From NCBI GenBank assembly GCA_900199655.1, contig FZRE01000003.1:124001-188000 (forward strand): a DNA stretch of 64,000 nt. Direction: 5' to 3'. The translations under genes and the position numbers were made by a program. Positions 8,588 through 17,215 of the stretch are shown here, one piece after another. This stretch comes from Prevotellaceae bacterium KH2P17 (GTDB lineage Bacteria > Bacteroidota > Bacteroidia > Bacteroidales > Bacteroidaceae). A model generated the notes under the pieces. It did no database searches. It saw only the letters and a list, made by a program, of their open reading frames with translations, and was not told where the DNA came from. How positions within the stretch are numbered: the first letter of the stretch is position 1; each line of letters begins with the position of its first letter.

Positions 8588-9058
8588 TTAGTTTTGTCTG
8601 CCTGATTGTTCGGCCGAATAGTTAATTTTCAAGGCTCCTGCCTGGCGCAGCGACTGCTTTACTTCGGTGATTATGCCCATGCGAGTTGACCTGTCAGCGC
8701 GTATGGATACGGTTTGCTGCTGCAGGTCTTCTGGGCTCATGCGCTTTTGTTCGGCCGAGATGTAATCGGCAATCTCGGCTGTCGAGACGAACTTATCGTT
8801 CATCTGGATGCGGCTCTCGTTACCCGTCACCCTGTTGTGGGCATCTATCGGCCGGCCTATATATATATAGGTGGCGGCCGATTTCTTGGTTAGGCGCGTG
8901 AGTTCGGTGCCTTGCGGAACCTGGTATTTCACCTTCAGCGTTACCGTACGCATGTGGGTAACGATCATGAAGAAAAAGAGAACGGTGAAAATGAGGTCGG
9001 GCAGCGACGATGTATTCAGTCCCGGCATCTCCCGGTGCCTGCGTTCGAACATACTCAT
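8588..9058 (-). CDS. ExbD/TolR biopolymer transport protein (second copy)
   Basis: This 156-aa protein has a short cytoplasmic N terminus (RRHREMPGLNTSSLPDLIFT), one transmembrane helix (VLFFFMIVTHM) and a periplasmic domain. The conserved Asp in SLPD sits at the helix start, as in ExbD/TolR. It would act in the ExbB-ExbD proton channel that energises TonB. Its start overlaps the previous exbD stop (ATGA), and it is the last gene of the exbB-X-exbD-exbD operon. Paired divergent ExbD subunits are usual in Bacteroidetes. Confidence 0.88.
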   Translation of the reverse strand: MSMFERRHREMPGLNTSSLPDLIFTVLFFFMIVTHMRTVTLKVKYQVPQGTELTRLTKKSAATYIYIGRPIDAHNRVTGNESRIQMNDKFVSTAEIADYISAEQKRMSPEDLQQQTVSIRADRSTRMGIITEVKQSLRQAGALKINYSAEQSGRQN

Positions 9059-9585
9059 GGGGTGCCTCCTTCCTGCTGCAGGTTGTATTTTTCGACCACG
9101 CGCTGCGGATATGCCGTCCTCACGGCACCCTTCTGTTGCTCCGTGCAGCGTGCATACGGCCTGCCGTACTGCTGTTCGGCGGCGCGGTTGCGCACTTCGC
9201 GGTAGGCTGCCACTATCTCGTTCTGCATGCGGAAGTAGGCATCGTAGCTGGAATTGGGGTCGGTATCTACGGAAATGAGATGCTTTTTGCCCACCCGGCT
9301 CACAAATTCCACGACCTGGGGGCGCAGCTTCGCAACGTCTGCAGGCTTGTCGTTGAGCAGCAGACTGTCGTCGGCCGTGATGTGCAACGTCAGCACCATG
9401 CCCTTTACCACATCGGTTGGCGGCACTTCCTTCTGCTCGTTGGCGGGCGGAAGCTGGCGCGACAGCCCCTTGTCCGCGTCCATTGAAGTGGTGACGAGGA
9501 AGAAGATGAGCAACATGAACGAGATGTCGGCCGTTGATGTTGTATTCAATCCGGGAACTGCGTGGCGTCGTTTCTTGAAAAACAT
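9055..9585 (-). CDS. ExbD/TolR biopolymer transport protein (first copy)
   Basis: This 176-aa protein has the ExbD plan: MFFKKRRHAVPGLNTTSTADISF, one transmembrane helix (MLLIFFLVTTSM) with the conserved Asp in TADISF, then a periplasmic domain of about 130 residues. It is longer at its C terminus than the second copy. It lies 23 bp after the membrane-protein gene and overlaps the second exbD by 4 bp, so all are probably one transcript. It is a predicted subunit of the proton-driven motor for TonB-dependent uptake. Confidence 0.9.
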   Translation of the reverse strand: MFFKKRRHAVPGLNTTSTADISFMLLIFFLVTTSMDADKGLSRQLPPANEQKEVPPTDVVKGMVLTLHITADDSLLLNDKPADVAKLRPQVVEFVSRVGKKHLISVDTDPNSSYDAYFRMQNEIVAAYREVRNRAAEQQYGRPYARCTEQQKGAVRTAYPQRVVEKYNLQQEGGTP

Positions 9586-9608
9586 CCTATTCTCTTTTTA
9601 GCCCGCTG

Positions 9609-10112
9609 CTATCTGCCGAGGTAGTAGCGTGTGGCACCGAATATGGCTGCTCCAATGGCAATGACCATCAGAACGGCCGTTGTGTTGATGAACATGTCGG
9701 CTACACGCAGCCAGAAAGCATCGGTGTAATCCTTGCCGTTGATAAGCATGGCGCCGGTGGAGCCAAACAGAAAGGTGAACACAAGCAGCCCCAAGGTGAT
9801 GAAAAGCATGCCGTAGGCGAGCTTCTTTACGGGAATGTTGTTGTCCATCCGGCCGCCCTTGCCCCGCTTCTTGAGCGTGGTATAGACCGCCCATGCCGCC
9901 GTACACAGCGCCCCAAGGAGCAACAAGTACATCAGCACGAGCACGGCACCGGTAAAGAAGGGTGCCTTGAAAGCCGGGTCTTCGATGAAAGGAAGGTCGA
10001 ACCCCACAAGATAAAAAAGGCCGAAGACGAGCACGATGACCCCTATGAGCACGTAGAAAACGCGCTGTGAGATGCGTTCGGTCGACCAATTATGGGTAAA
10101 TGCGGGCTTCAT
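9609..10112 (-). CDS. Membrane protein encoded between exbB and exbD
   Basis: The ATG at 10112 (MKPAFTHNW) overlaps the exbB stop (ATGA). A longer frame upstream is out-of-frame exbB sequence and was not used. The 167-aa product has four hydrophobic helices in two pairs (VFYVLIGVIVLVFGLFYLVG, VLVLMYLLLLGALCTAAWAV, LAYGMLFITLGLLVFTFLFG, MFINTTAVLMVIAIGAAIFG). No named domain is recognised. Its fixed position suggests an accessory part of the ExbBD channel; that is inference. Confidence 0.8.
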   Translation of the reverse strand: MKPAFTHNWSTERISQRVFYVLIGVIVLVFGLFYLVGFDLPFIEDPAFKAPFFTGAVLVLMYLLLLGALCTAAWAVYTTLKKRGKGGRMDNNIPVKKLAYGMLFITLGLLVFTFLFGSTGAMLINGKDYTDAFWLRVADMFINTTAVLMVIAIGAAIFGATRYYLGR

Positions 10113-10954
10113 TTCTTCGTTTTGTACGTCATGACGGCATCGAGCAGCGTGATGGCCGACTCTTCCATCTGGCTTGTCAGATGGTCTATCTTCGAGAGAA
10201 TGTAGTTGTAGAACAGCTGCAGGATGAGCGCCACGATGATGCCAAAGATGGTTGTAATGAGCGCAACCTTCATACCGGCGGCCACGATGGTGGGACTGAT
10301 GTCGCCTGCTGTTTGTATCTGGTCGAATGCCATCACCATACCAATCACCGTGCCCAGGAACCCCAGCGACGGCGCCATGGCGATGAAGAGGGTTATCCAC
10401 GAGCAACCTTTCTCCAGGTTGGCCGCCTGTACGGTGCCGTAAGCTGCCACCGTGCGCTCCACGTGGTCAATGGTTTCGTCGATATGTTCAATGCCCTGGG
10501 CGCAGATAGCTGCCACGGGGCCGCGCGTTTCGTTGCATTGGGCCTTGGCTCCCTCCACGTCTCCGGCTTCAATCTTCTGCCGCAAGTCTTCCATGAAGCG
10601 CTTGGCGTTAATCTCCGAGAGGCTCAGGTAGATGATGCGTTCAATGCAGAAAGCCAGTCCGATGACCAGGGCAAGCGCCACGAGCGACATGAAACCGGCG
10701 TTTCCTTCTATGAACTTGGTCTTGAGCGAATGGTGGAAGCTCTGGTCTTCCATTGCAGCAAGCGTGGGGTCGTCGGCATCCGCGAGGGCATCATCAAGCA
10801 TGCCGGCAGCTCCTGCGCTGTCGGTGGCAATACTGTCGGCAGCCACCTGTGGTACGGCATGCGACTTAACGGAGTCAGGTGCAGCCTGGGCAATGTGACT
10901 GAAAGCAAGTATAAAGAGGGTTACTATTGCAAATCTTGCAATTAGACTGTTCAT
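10109..10954 (-). CDS. exbB: MotA/TolQ/ExbB proton channel protein
   Basis: This 281-aa protein has an N-terminal signal-like segment and a linker rich in Ala and Asp, then the TolQ/ExbB core: a first helix (FMSLVALALVIGLAFCIERI), a cytoplasmic loop, and the paired helices around MAPSLGFLGTVIGMVMAFD and ALITTIFGIIVALILQLFYN. The N-terminal extension is common in Bacteroidetes ExbB. It forms the pentameric proton channel with ExbD in the inner membrane and powers TonB. It begins the four-gene operon, 32 bp after tRNA-Ser; only a weak promoter-like sequence is seen in that gap. Confidence 0.9.
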   Translation of the reverse strand: MNSLIARFAIVTLFILAFSHIAQAAPDSVKSHAVPQVAADSIATDSAGAAGMLDDALADADDPTLAAMEDQSFHHSLKTKFIEGNAGFMSLVALALVIGLAFCIERIIYLSLSEINAKRFMEDLRQKIEAGDVEGAKAQCNETRGPVAAICAQGIEHIDETIDHVERTVAAYGTVQAANLEKGCSWITLFIAMAPSLGFLGTVIGMVMAFDQIQTAGDISPTIVAAGMKVALITTIFGIIVALILQLFYNYILSKIDHLTSQMEESAITLLDAVMTYKTKK

Positions 10955-10986
10955 TTCAAATACAATTAGAAGCTACAAAGAAAAAG

Positions 10987-11074
10987 CGGAAAGACGGGGA
11001 TTCGAACCCCGGAAGCGCTTTTGACGCTTACACGCTTTCCAGGCGTGCCTCTTCAACCACTCGAGCATCTTTCC
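10987..11074 (-). tRNA. tRNA-Ser(GGA)
   Basis: The minus strand folds into a class II tRNA of 88 nt. The acceptor GGAAAGA pairs with TCTTTCC, the anticodon arm is CACGC-CTGGAAA-GCGTG (anticodon GGA), the variable arm is long (AAGCGTCAAAAGCGCTT) and the T arm is CGGGGTTCGAATCCCCG. CCA is not encoded. A T-run follows immediately. It reads UCC/UCU serine codons. Confidence 0.93.
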
Positions 11075-11087
11075 TTGTTTCGGCTTA

Positions 11088-11120
11088 CAAAAGTATTCCT
11101 TTTTTACCTAACACGGGCAA
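11088..11120 (-). promoter_or_regulatory. Promoter of tRNA-Ser
   Basis: Minus-strand -7 TACTTTTG (11088-11095) with a TTG at 11118-11120 (22-bp spacer) lies 13 bp before the tRNA. Confidence 0.55.
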
Positions 11121-11173
11121 GAAACGTTGATATTTAAATTTCTTTAAGGGTTAGACGCGTTGCCGGAGGTATG

Positions 11174-11256
11174 CTTCAAGGCGCTTGAAGGGTGCTTTCA
11201 AGCCCCTTGAATGATGCCATCAAGAGGCTTGAAGCATAGCTCTTTGAAAAGCCCCT
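11174..11256. repeat. TTCAAG dyad array 1
   Basis: The 17-bp dyads CTTCAAGGCGCTTGAAG (11174), TTTCAAGCCCCTTGAAT (11196) and CATCAAGAGGCTTGAAG (11218), with a decayed fourth unit at 11240, are 22 bp apart. Linkers are GGTGC, GATGC and CATAG. It lies between tRNA-Ser and the tatD terminator. Confidence 0.88.
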
Positions 11257-11325
11257 GTACATGGCGGTTTCAGCGCAGGGCGTTTTCGAGGGCCGGAAAG
11301 CTGCCGGGCGAGCCGCACGGGCATG

Positions 11326-11373
11326 AAAAACGGGAACCTGCAGGCGCCCGTATCAGGTGCTTGCAGGTTCCCG
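11326..11373 (-). terminator. Terminator of the tatD transcript
   Basis: CGGGAACCTGCA and TGCAGGTTCCCG pair perfectly over 12 bp, followed on the minus strand by TTTTT. It lies about 15 bp past the tatD stop. Confidence 0.88.
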
Positions 11374-11387
11374 CAACGATGGTTGTT

Positions 11388-12197
11388 TTAATTGGACAGT
11401 GGGAACAGCCGGCTCACCGTGGCGTTGGTTACGGCAGCAACTTCGGCCTCCGTAACGCCGTAGCTCTGGGCCAACTGGCGCAACACCAGCGCCACGAAGG
11501 CACTCTCGTTGCGCTGGCCGCGATGGGGCACGGGAGCCATGTAGGGGCTGTCGGTCTCCAGTACGATGCGGCCGAGGGGCACGCTGGCCGGCAAGTCTTC
11601 GCGCAGATGGCTGCTCTTGAACGTCAGCACGCCGCCTATGCCGAGTGCGAACTTCTCTAAACGCAGCAGCTCGGCGGCCTCTTGGCGGTTGCCGGTGAAG
11701 CAGTGGAACACGCCGCCGGGCAGCTCCTGCTCGTATTTCCTTAGTATATGGAGCAGCTCGTTTTGGGCTTTGCGGCAATGAATCATGAGCGGCAGCCGGT
11801 ATTCCACGGCCCATCGCACCTGTTGCTCAAAGGCCAGGAGCTGCTCGCTCTCGAACTCGCGCGACCAGTAAAAGTCGAGTCCCACCTCGCCAATGGCAAT
11901 GAACGGGCAGCCGTTGGTTGGCTCCCGCCGGCTTTCATCCAGCAGTTGCTTCATCTGTTGCAGCACTTCCTGCCAGTCGGCGCGCACTTCCTCGGGCTGC
12001 AGTCCTATCATGGGGTAGGCGTAACCGGGGTAGCTGCGGCACACGTTGAGCACGGCCGGAACCGACGAGAGGTCGATGGCAGGCAGGAAAACCTTGCTTA
12101 CGCCGGCTTCCTTGGCCCGCCTGATGACCTCGGGCAGGTCGTCTTTGAATTCCTCACCATCCAGGTGAGCGTGCGTATCAATAAATGTGGGGTTCAT
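11388..12197 (-). CDS. tatD: TatD family metal-dependent hydrolase
   Basis: The ATG at 12197 starts 269 residues with all TatD motifs: DTHAHLDG (HxH metal ligands), GEVGLDFYW, IHCRKA, HCFTGN and the catalytic ETDSPYMAPVPHRG. It is a TIM-barrel DNase/metallohydrolase of the cytoplasm linked to 3'-5' DNA processing and repair. The start overlaps the upstream unknown gene by 20 bp, and it is the last gene of a unit that seems to start at tonB. Confidence 0.92.
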   Translation of the reverse strand: MNPTFIDTHAHLDGEEFKDDLPEVIRRAKEAGVSKVFLPAIDLSSVPAVLNVCRSYPGYAYPMIGLQPEEVRADWQEVLQQMKQLLDESRREPTNGCPFIAIGEVGLDFYWSREFESEQLLAFEQQVRWAVEYRLPLMIHCRKAQNELLHILRKYEQELPGGVFHCFTGNRQEAAELLRLEKFALGIGGVLTFKSSHLREDLPASVPLGRIVLETDSPYMAPVPHRGQRNESAFVALVLRQLAQSYGVTEAEVAAVTNATVSRLFPLSN

Positions 12198-12924
12198 GTC
12201 GGCGGTAATAATAAATGATGCCAAACTTCCGGCACTCGGCAAAACGCACTTCGGGCGGCTCGTTCTCGAAGTGCTTCTCAATCTGGTTCCATATATCCAG
12301 GATAACCTCGTCGGCCTCCGGCCGCAGCCGCTGGATGTCGTCAAGCGCGCGTTGCGTACGTTCCTGCAGCTGTTTCTGCTGCTGGTAGATGTCTACAAAG
12401 ATGTCGTAGTGCGTGCTCACCATCCCTATCGTGGGGTTGTAGATGGGTCTGCCGCCGCGCTTCAGGCGCTCGCGTTCGCCCTCGATGGTATGCTTTCCCC
12501 ATTCTGTCAGGCCGTCCATGGTCTTTAGGTTGGGCAGTGCGGTGGTGTCGTCGGGCAGACCGTAGAGTTTGAGAGTTGAGCGTTTGATTTCTCCACGCTC
12601 AACAGTCATGAGCAAAACCTGTAGGAAATGGCTCACGTACATGGTGGCATTGCGCTGCAACTTCTCAATGCGGCCCTTGTGGCGGGTCTGTGCCTGGCGG
12701 CACACCCGGTACTGCTCGCAGGCCGTGAGCAGATGGTCGTAAACGGGTTGGGCACGGTTCAGCGATTTCCAGTCAATGAACCGGTTCCTAACGGTATATA
12801 TATCGTTATTGTCGAGCAGGGTCTTCAGCACCTTCAGCCTTGCTGCATCGGTCTTTGGTAGTCGGCGATAGGGCAAATTGTTGGTATTTGTTAGTGACGG
12901 TAGTTTATGGTTCTTGTTTATCAA
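12178..12924 (-). CDS. Conserved-looking protein of unknown function
   Basis: This 248-aa basic protein has no signal peptide or transmembrane helix. It is largely helical: a Lys/Arg-rich first half (TRHKGRIEKLQRNATMYV) and a helical stretch from about 170 to 215 (YQQQKQLQERTQRALDDIQ) suggesting a coiled coil. The last residues are Tyr-rich (IIYYYRRHEPHIY). I do not recognise a family. It overlaps tatD by 20 bp and follows the prenyl synthase by 11 bp, so co-expression is likely. A cytoplasmic nucleic-acid or scaffold role is possible but unsupported. Confidence 0.75.
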   Translation of the reverse strand: MINKNHKLPSLTNTNNLPYRRLPKTDAARLKVLKTLLDNNDIYTVRNRFIDWKSLNRAQPVYDHLLTACEQYRVCRQAQTRHKGRIEKLQRNATMYVSHFLQVLLMTVERGEIKRSTLKLYGLPDDTTALPNLKTMDGLTEWGKHTIEGERERLKRGGRPIYNPTIGMVSTHYDIFVDIYQQQKQLQERTQRALDDIQRLRPEADEVILDIWNQIEKHFENEPPEVRFAECRKFGIIYYYRRHEPHIY

Positions 12925-12935
12925 AAAGGCAGCGT

Positions 12936-13913
12936 TCAGAACTTGCGTTTCATCATTCGCTCGGCGTAGGTGCGCAGTTCGGCCTTGCGGTCGTCGGCCA
13001 CCTGCACGGCGTCCAGGTACTTCCGGCTTTGCTCAAAGTATTGGGCAATCTTCTGCTGGGCCAGCTTGTCTACGCCAATCTCATTGTAGAGCTGCGTTAC
13101 GGCGGCAATTTTCTCCTGGGCGTCAAAGGCTTTGGCGTCCGTCCAACGCTGCAGCTCGCTGCGCTGGTGCGCGTCGGCGTGGTTGAAGGCGTTGATGAGC
13201 ATGTAGGTTTTCTTGTTGGAGATGATGTCGCCCCCGATAGCTTTGCCAAACACCCTGGTGTCTCCGTAGACGTCTAAGAAGTCGTCCTGCAGCTGGAAAG
13301 CCAGCCCTATCAGCTCGCCGAACCTGTAGAGATTGTCGGCGTCAGCTGCCGGTGCATCGGCCAGAATGCCGCCCGTCTTCATGGCGCAGGCCAGCAGCAC
13401 GCTGGTCTTGAGGCGTATCATTTCGATGTACTCGTCCTCAGTAACGTCGTTGCGGCTCTCGAAATCCATGTCATATTGCTGTCCTTCGCCTATCTCCAAG
13501 GCCGTTTCGGTGAACAGGTCGATAACAGGCTTGAGCTTGCCGGCATCACATTGCGCCATGAGTCGATAGGCCAGCACGAGCATGGAGTCGCCGGAAAGGA
13601 TGGCGGTGTTGGCATCCCACTTCTTGTGAACGGTCTGGTGGCCGCGCCGAAGGTCGGCGTTGTCCATCAAATCATCATGCAGCAGGGTGTAGTTATGGTA
13701 GGTTTCGAGCCCGCAGGCGGAGCTCAGGATGCGTTCGGGGTCGTCTTTGTACAGGTTGTAGGCAAGCAGCATCAGGACCGGCCGTATGCGTTTGCCGCCT
13801 AAAGAGAGTACATAGCGGATGGGAGCGTATAGCGTTGAGGGCCTCCGGTCATAGGGGAGGCTGTCGAGATACGCGTTAATCATCTTCTGGATTGCGTCGG
13901 CTGTTAACATCAT
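12936..13913 (-). CDS. Polyprenyl (farnesyl/geranylgeranyl-type) diphosphate synthase
   Basis: This 325-aa trans-isoprenyl diphosphate synthase condenses IPP with allylic diphosphates. The first Asp-rich motif is DDLMD, after GGKRIRP, and the second is DDFLD, preceded by the lipid-pocket helix. Tyr at the fifth position before DDLMD points to a short-chain product (C15-C20). It feeds quinone, undecaprenyl or other isoprenoid synthesis; ispH, which makes its substrates, is at 28358. It lies between tonB and the unknown gene on the same strand. Confidence 0.9.
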   Translation of the reverse strand: MMLTADAIQKMINAYLDSLPYDRRPSTLYAPIRYVLSLGGKRIRPVLMLLAYNLYKDDPERILSSACGLETYHNYTLLHDDLMDNADLRRGHQTVHKKWDANTAILSGDSMLVLAYRLMAQCDAGKLKPVIDLFTETALEIGEGQQYDMDFESRNDVTEDEYIEMIRLKTSVLLACAMKTGGILADAPAADADNLYRFGELIGLAFQLQDDFLDVYGDTRVFGKAIGGDIISNKKTYMLINAFNHADAHQRSELQRWTDAKAFDAQEKIAAVTQLYNEIGVDKLAQQKIAQYFEQSRKYLDAVQVADDRKAELRTYAERMMKRKF

Positions 13914-13988
13914 TGATATGGTTTTCGGTTTACAGTTTATTGTTTCAGCACCGTTGCCGGCCGCGAGCGTGGCAGCGTGAGGCCGCCG

Positions 13989-14714
13989 TCAGAGCTTGAA
14001 CACGATGGGAATGGCGAACATGGTGCGGCAGGGCTGGTTGTTTTCTATGCCCGGTTTCCACTTCGGCATCATGCGAACCACGCGCATGGCTTCGCGGTCG
14101 AGCGACGGATCTACGGACTTTTCGACCTTTGCGTCGGTAATGGAGCCGTCCTTGTTGATGATGAACGACACCACCACCTTGCCCTCTATCTTCTGCCGTT
14201 GGGCCATGACGGGATACTTCAAGTTGCGGTTCAGCCACTTCATCAGTTCCACCATGCCGCCCGGAAACTCAGGTATCTGCTGCACGATGCGCACATGCAG
14301 CGGGTTGTCATCCGGCACCTGAACCTGTGCCTGCGCAGCTTCTTCCTGCTTGCTGTCAGTCTTTCCCTTTACGGCAGCAGCCTCTCCGGTGTCCTGTGCG
14401 TCAGGGTCGGCGTTGGGCGTTATCTTGTCCGATGTCTCCACAGGCTTGTCCACAATCTTCAATTCCTCCGTTACGGCGGGCGAGGCAGGCTTCGGCGCGG
14501 GCACTGTTATCATGTCCTCCTGGTCTTTATCGGACAATAGTTCCATCTCCTCGGCCAGGTCTTCCATCGCCGTATCATCGTTTTCTTCCGCCCGGTTGTT
14601 TGAGTTGTATTCCAAACCCACGAAGAGCAGGGCGAGCACAAGGATGAGTCCTAACAGGAACCCCTGCGTACGGCTGGCGTCGGAACTGGCTTTATGTGCT
14701 TTTTGTTTTTCCAC
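13989..14714 (-). CDS. TonB family energy transducer
   Basis: This 241-aa protein has a short cytoplasmic N terminus, one membrane anchor (GFLLGLILVLALLFVGLEY), an acidic then Pro/Ala-rich periplasmic linker, and a C-terminal TonB domain (FPGGMVELMKWLNRNLKYP ... GKVVVSFIINKDGSITDAKV). It links the ExbBD motor to outer-membrane TonB-dependent receptors. The exb genes are 3 kb away on the same strand. A TAAATTTG -7-like box at 14771-14778 is the only promoter candidate seen. Confidence 0.92.
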   Translation of the reverse strand: MEKQKAHKASSDASRTQGFLLGLILVLALLFVGLEYNSNNRAEENDDTAMEDLAEEMELLSDKDQEDMITVPAPKPASPAVTEELKIVDKPVETSDKITPNADPDAQDTGEAAAVKGKTDSKQEEAAQAQVQVPDDNPLHVRIVQQIPEFPGGMVELMKWLNRNLKYPVMAQRQKIEGKVVVSFIINKDGSITDAKVEKSVDPSLDREAMRVVRMMPKWKPGIENNQPCRTMFAIPIVFKL

Positions 14715-14801
14715 TTTAGAGTCTATACACTAAAAAAGCGACTTTCTCGTTATTACATCGAATTCACCTACAAATTTAACTCAGATATTTGAAAAAAGGC
14801 G

Positions 14802-14809
14802 TATCTTTG
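14802..14809 (+). promoter_or_regulatory. -7 box of porQ
   Basis: TATCTTTG lies 21 nt before the ATG. No clear -33 TTTG is found at the standard distance. Confidence 0.5.
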
Positions 14810-14830
14810 CCAAATAATTAGGAAATTTAA

Positions 14831-15778
14831 ATGAAAAAAGTTGTTTTCGCGCTTCTCGTTACGCTTTTCGCACATGCTGCCAACGCGCAGGAGAGCCAGA
14901 CGCTGTATAACTTCCTCCGTCTGCCTGTGAGTGCCCATGCCGCTGCCTTGGGTGGAGACAACGTGACGCTGATAGAGGACGACGAGGCGCTGATATTCAA
15001 CAATCCCGCCCTCTTGTCGTCGGTGAGCGACAAGACCATCAACCTCAACTACATGAACTACATGTCCGGAGCCCACGTGGCCAGTGCTGCGTTCAACCGG
15101 AACTACGGCGATAGGGCCAGTGCAGCTGTCTCCGCGCAGTACATCAGCTACGGAACGATGAAGCAGGTTGACGAGAACAACGTGCAGACGGGCGACTTCT
15201 CGGCCAAGGACATCGCCCTGGCGGGCTACTTCTCCTACATGCTCACCGACCGCCTTGCAGGCGGAATAGCGGCCAAGTTCATTACTTCATACATCGGCGA
15301 CTACAACTCCATAGCCGTGGGTGTTGACCTCGGGCTCAACTACTACGACGATGAACGCGAGTGGTCGCTCTCGCTCGTGGCCCGTAACCTGGGCGGACAG
15401 CTCAAGGCCTACGATGATGAATACGAGAAGATGCCCATCGACGTGCAGGCCGGTGTGAGCAAGCGGCTCACGCACACGCCGTTCCGCGTCTCGGCAACGC
15501 TCGTTGATCTCAACCACTGGAACTACAAGTTCATCAACCACTTGGCAGCAGGCGTGGACGTGCTGCTCTCGGAGAGCATCTGGATAGGCGCCGGCTACAA
15601 CTTCAGGAGGGCCGATGAAATGAAGACGAACCGCGACACCGACAACGAGAGCAGCCACGGGGCAGGGTTCTCACTCGGCGCAGGAGTGAACCTGGAGCGC
15701 TTCAAACTCAACCTCGCTTACGGCAAGTACCACGTCTCAAGCAGTTCGATAGTGGTCAATCTGGCCTACTCCCTGTAA
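14831..15778 (+). CDS. porQ: Type IX secretion system protein PorQ
   Basis: This 315-aa protein has a signal peptide ([19 protein letters not shown]) followed by an outer-membrane beta-barrel of PorV/PorQ type. Early conserved segments are [18 protein letters not shown] and FNNPALLSS, and it ends in alternating beta strands ([10 protein letters not shown]). In known T9SS, PorQ is an outer-membrane protein that works with the PorU/PorZ attachment complex. The cmk gene directly downstream is the usual Bacteroidetes neighbour of porQ, which supports the call. Confidence 0.88.
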   Translation: MKKVVFALLVTLFAHAANAQESQTLYNFLRLPVSAHAAALGGDNVTLIEDDEALIFNNPALLSSVSDKTINLNYMNYMSGAHVASAAFNRNYGDRASAAVSAQYISYGTMKQVDENNVQTGDFSAKDIALAGYFSYMLTDRLAGGIAAKFITSYIGDYNSIAVGVDLGLNYYDDEREWSLSLVARNLGGQLKAYDDEYEKMPIDVQAGVSKRLTHTPFRVSATLVDLNHWNYKFINHLAAGVDVLLSESIWIGAGYNFRRADEMKTNRDTDNESSHGAGFSLGAGVNLERFKLNLAYGKYHVSSSSIVVNLAYSL

Positions 15779-15818
15779 CCCGGCGACATCATTCAACGAC
15801 AAGATATACAACAAGGAT

Positions 15819-16511
15819 ATGAAAAAAATAACCATAGCAATCGACGGACTCTCCTCCTGCGGCAAGAGTACCATGGCCAAAGACCTGGCCAAAGAGATAG
15901 GTTACGTGTACGTAGACACAGGCGCCATGTACCGCGCCGTAACCCTCCACGCCCTGCGCAAGGGGCTTTTCAATGCCGACGGCACCATCCGCACGGCCGA
16001 GCTGGAGGCCGAAATGCCTGCCATCAGCATCTCCTTTAAGTTCAATTCGCAGACCGGCAGGCCCGACACTTACCTCAACGGCGAGCTCGTGGAGCAAGAG
16101 ATACGCTCGCTCGAGGTGAGCTCCCGCGTCAGTCCCATTGCCACTTTGCCCTTTGTGAGGAAAGCTTTGGTGGCCCAGCAGCAGAAGATGGGCGAGGACA
16201 AAGGCATCGTGATGGACGGGCGCGACATCGGTACGGTGGTCTTCCCCTATGCAGAACTCAAGGTGTTCGTAACCGCCAGCGCCGAGGTTAGGGCGCAGCG
16301 CCGTTTCGACGAGCTCAAGGCAAAGGGCATGGAGGCCGACTTCGACGACATTCTGAAGAACGTGCAGGAGCGCGACTACATAGACTCGCACCGCGAAACG
16401 TCGCCTCTCCGCAAGGCCGATGACGCCATCGAACTGGACAACAGCCACCTGACGATAGAGCAGCAGAACCAGTGGCTGCTCGACAGATACCGCGAAGTAG
16501 CCACCGAGTAA
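15819..16511 (+). CDS. cmk: Cytidylate kinase
   Basis: This 230-aa kinase phosphorylates CMP and dCMP with ATP. It has the P-loop [21 protein letters not shown] in the CMP-binding region, the lid-type segment [11 protein letters not shown], and [13 protein letters not shown] near the end. It lies 40 bp after porQ on the same strand and is probably co-transcribed. A strong palindromic terminator follows at 16548. Confidence 0.95.
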   Translation: MKKITIAIDGLSSCGKSTMAKDLAKEIGYVYVDTGAMYRAVTLHALRKGLFNADGTIRTAELEAEMPAISISFKFNSQTGRPDTYLNGELVEQEIRSLEVSSRVSPIATLPFVRKALVAQQQKMGEDKGIVMDGRDIGTVVFPYAELKVFVTASAEVRAQRRFDELKAKGMEADFDDILKNVQERDYIDSHRETSPLRKADDAIELDNSHLTIEQQNQWLLDRYREVATE

Positions 16512-16547
16512 CCTGCTCCGGGTTTGCAGGTCCTGTTTTCAGACATC

Positions 16548-16600
16548 GTAACAAAGTAATTTTTAACCGTTAATTCTTACTTTGTTACTTTGTCTTTAAC
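16548..16600 (+). terminator. Terminator of cmk
   Basis: GTAACAAAGTAA (16548) and TTACTTTGTTAC (16577) form a perfect 12-bp stem with a 17-nt loop, followed by TTTGTCTTT. A sequence-related terminator occurs after ispH at 29263. Confidence 0.7.
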
Positions 16601-16664
16601 CTTACCTTACTTTGTCTTTAAATTGCAAAAAGGAAGCCGCAGAATAACAGCCTGCTGCTTGGAG

Positions 16665-16735
16665 GTGCCTTTCAAGCTCCCTGAATGATGCTTTCAAGAG
16701 CCTTGATGGATACGTTCAAGAGGCTTGAATGGCAC
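16665..16735. repeat. TTCAAG dyad array 2
   Basis: Dyads at 16670, 16692 and 16714 are 22 bp apart with linkers GATGC and GATAC. The whole is closed by a GGTGCC/GGCACC outer inverted pair. Confidence 0.88.
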
Positions 16736-16812
16736 CTTTTGCTTCTTTGTTTGTAATGTATTGATTTCTAACAGTTTACAAACTGGTGCTTGATTAACTG
16801 CTTCACAGTGTG

Positions 16813-16954
16813 TCATCCCCTCCTCCGCCTCCCCTTAAAAAGGGAAGGTTACCGGCTTGTTTGGCAACTGTTATTTCTGTGTTTGTTCTTATTTAAAAGC
16901 CGAAATGTAGTAATCAGTTCCTCCCCTTAGAAAGGGGAGGGTAGGAGGGGATGA
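16813..16954. repeat. CCTCCCC inverted element (REPIN/MITE-like), copy 1
   Basis: This 142-bp element starts TCATCCCCTCCTCCGCCTCC and ends with the near reverse complement (GGAGGGTAGGAGGGGATGA). Each end is itself a hairpin (CTCCCCTT/AAGGGGAG type). The internal ~60 bp is AT-rich and non-coding. Full relatives are at 29413 and 47481. Confidence 0.88.
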
Positions 16955-16988
16955 TATTCAGCAGCTGTGGCTTGCACTTTGCAGTGTG

Positions 16989-17053
16989 TCATCCCCTCCT
17001 CCGCCTCCCCTTTCCAAGGGGAGGTTACCGGTTTGTTTGGCAACTGTTATTCC
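16989..17053. repeat. Partial CCTCCCC element, left half
   Basis: The first ~65 bp of copy 1 recur here with few changes (TCATCCCCTCCTCCGCCTCC, then TTACCGG and GGCAACTGTTATT), but no right end follows. It seems to be a truncated tandem copy. Confidence 0.8.
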
Positions 17054-17133
17054 GCAAACGGCAGTTTTAAAACTGGGGCGGAGATACTACCAAGGGGCAA
17101 AGAAACATAAAAACGAAAAGACAGTGAGGAATG

Positions 17134-17171
17134 TAAAAAGCCCTGCCGGATGCTTACGTCCGGCAGGGCTT
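17134..17171 (-). terminator. Terminator of clpB
   Basis: AAGCCCTGCCGG and CCGGCAGGGCTT form a perfect 12-bp stem and the minus strand continues into TTTTTAC. It lies about 45 bp past the clpB stop. Confidence 0.9.
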
Positions 17172-17215
17172 GCTGTTATAGTGAGCCTTCCCGCCAGGAG
17201 CGGGAAAGCGGAAGA

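Larger units (their letters stand above)
16512..17215. other. Convergent intergenic region rich in repeats
   Basis: It holds the cmk terminator, a TTCAAG array (16665-16735), a complete CCTCCCC inverted element (16813-16954), a partial second copy (16989-17053) and the clpB terminator. No gene is visible. Confidence 0.75.

Noticed and set aside
9598..10089. 163-aa frame overlapping the membrane protein between exbB and exbD
   Set aside because: The +1 frame has the four regular helices and ATGA coupling to exbB, while this frame is Arg/His-rich shadow.
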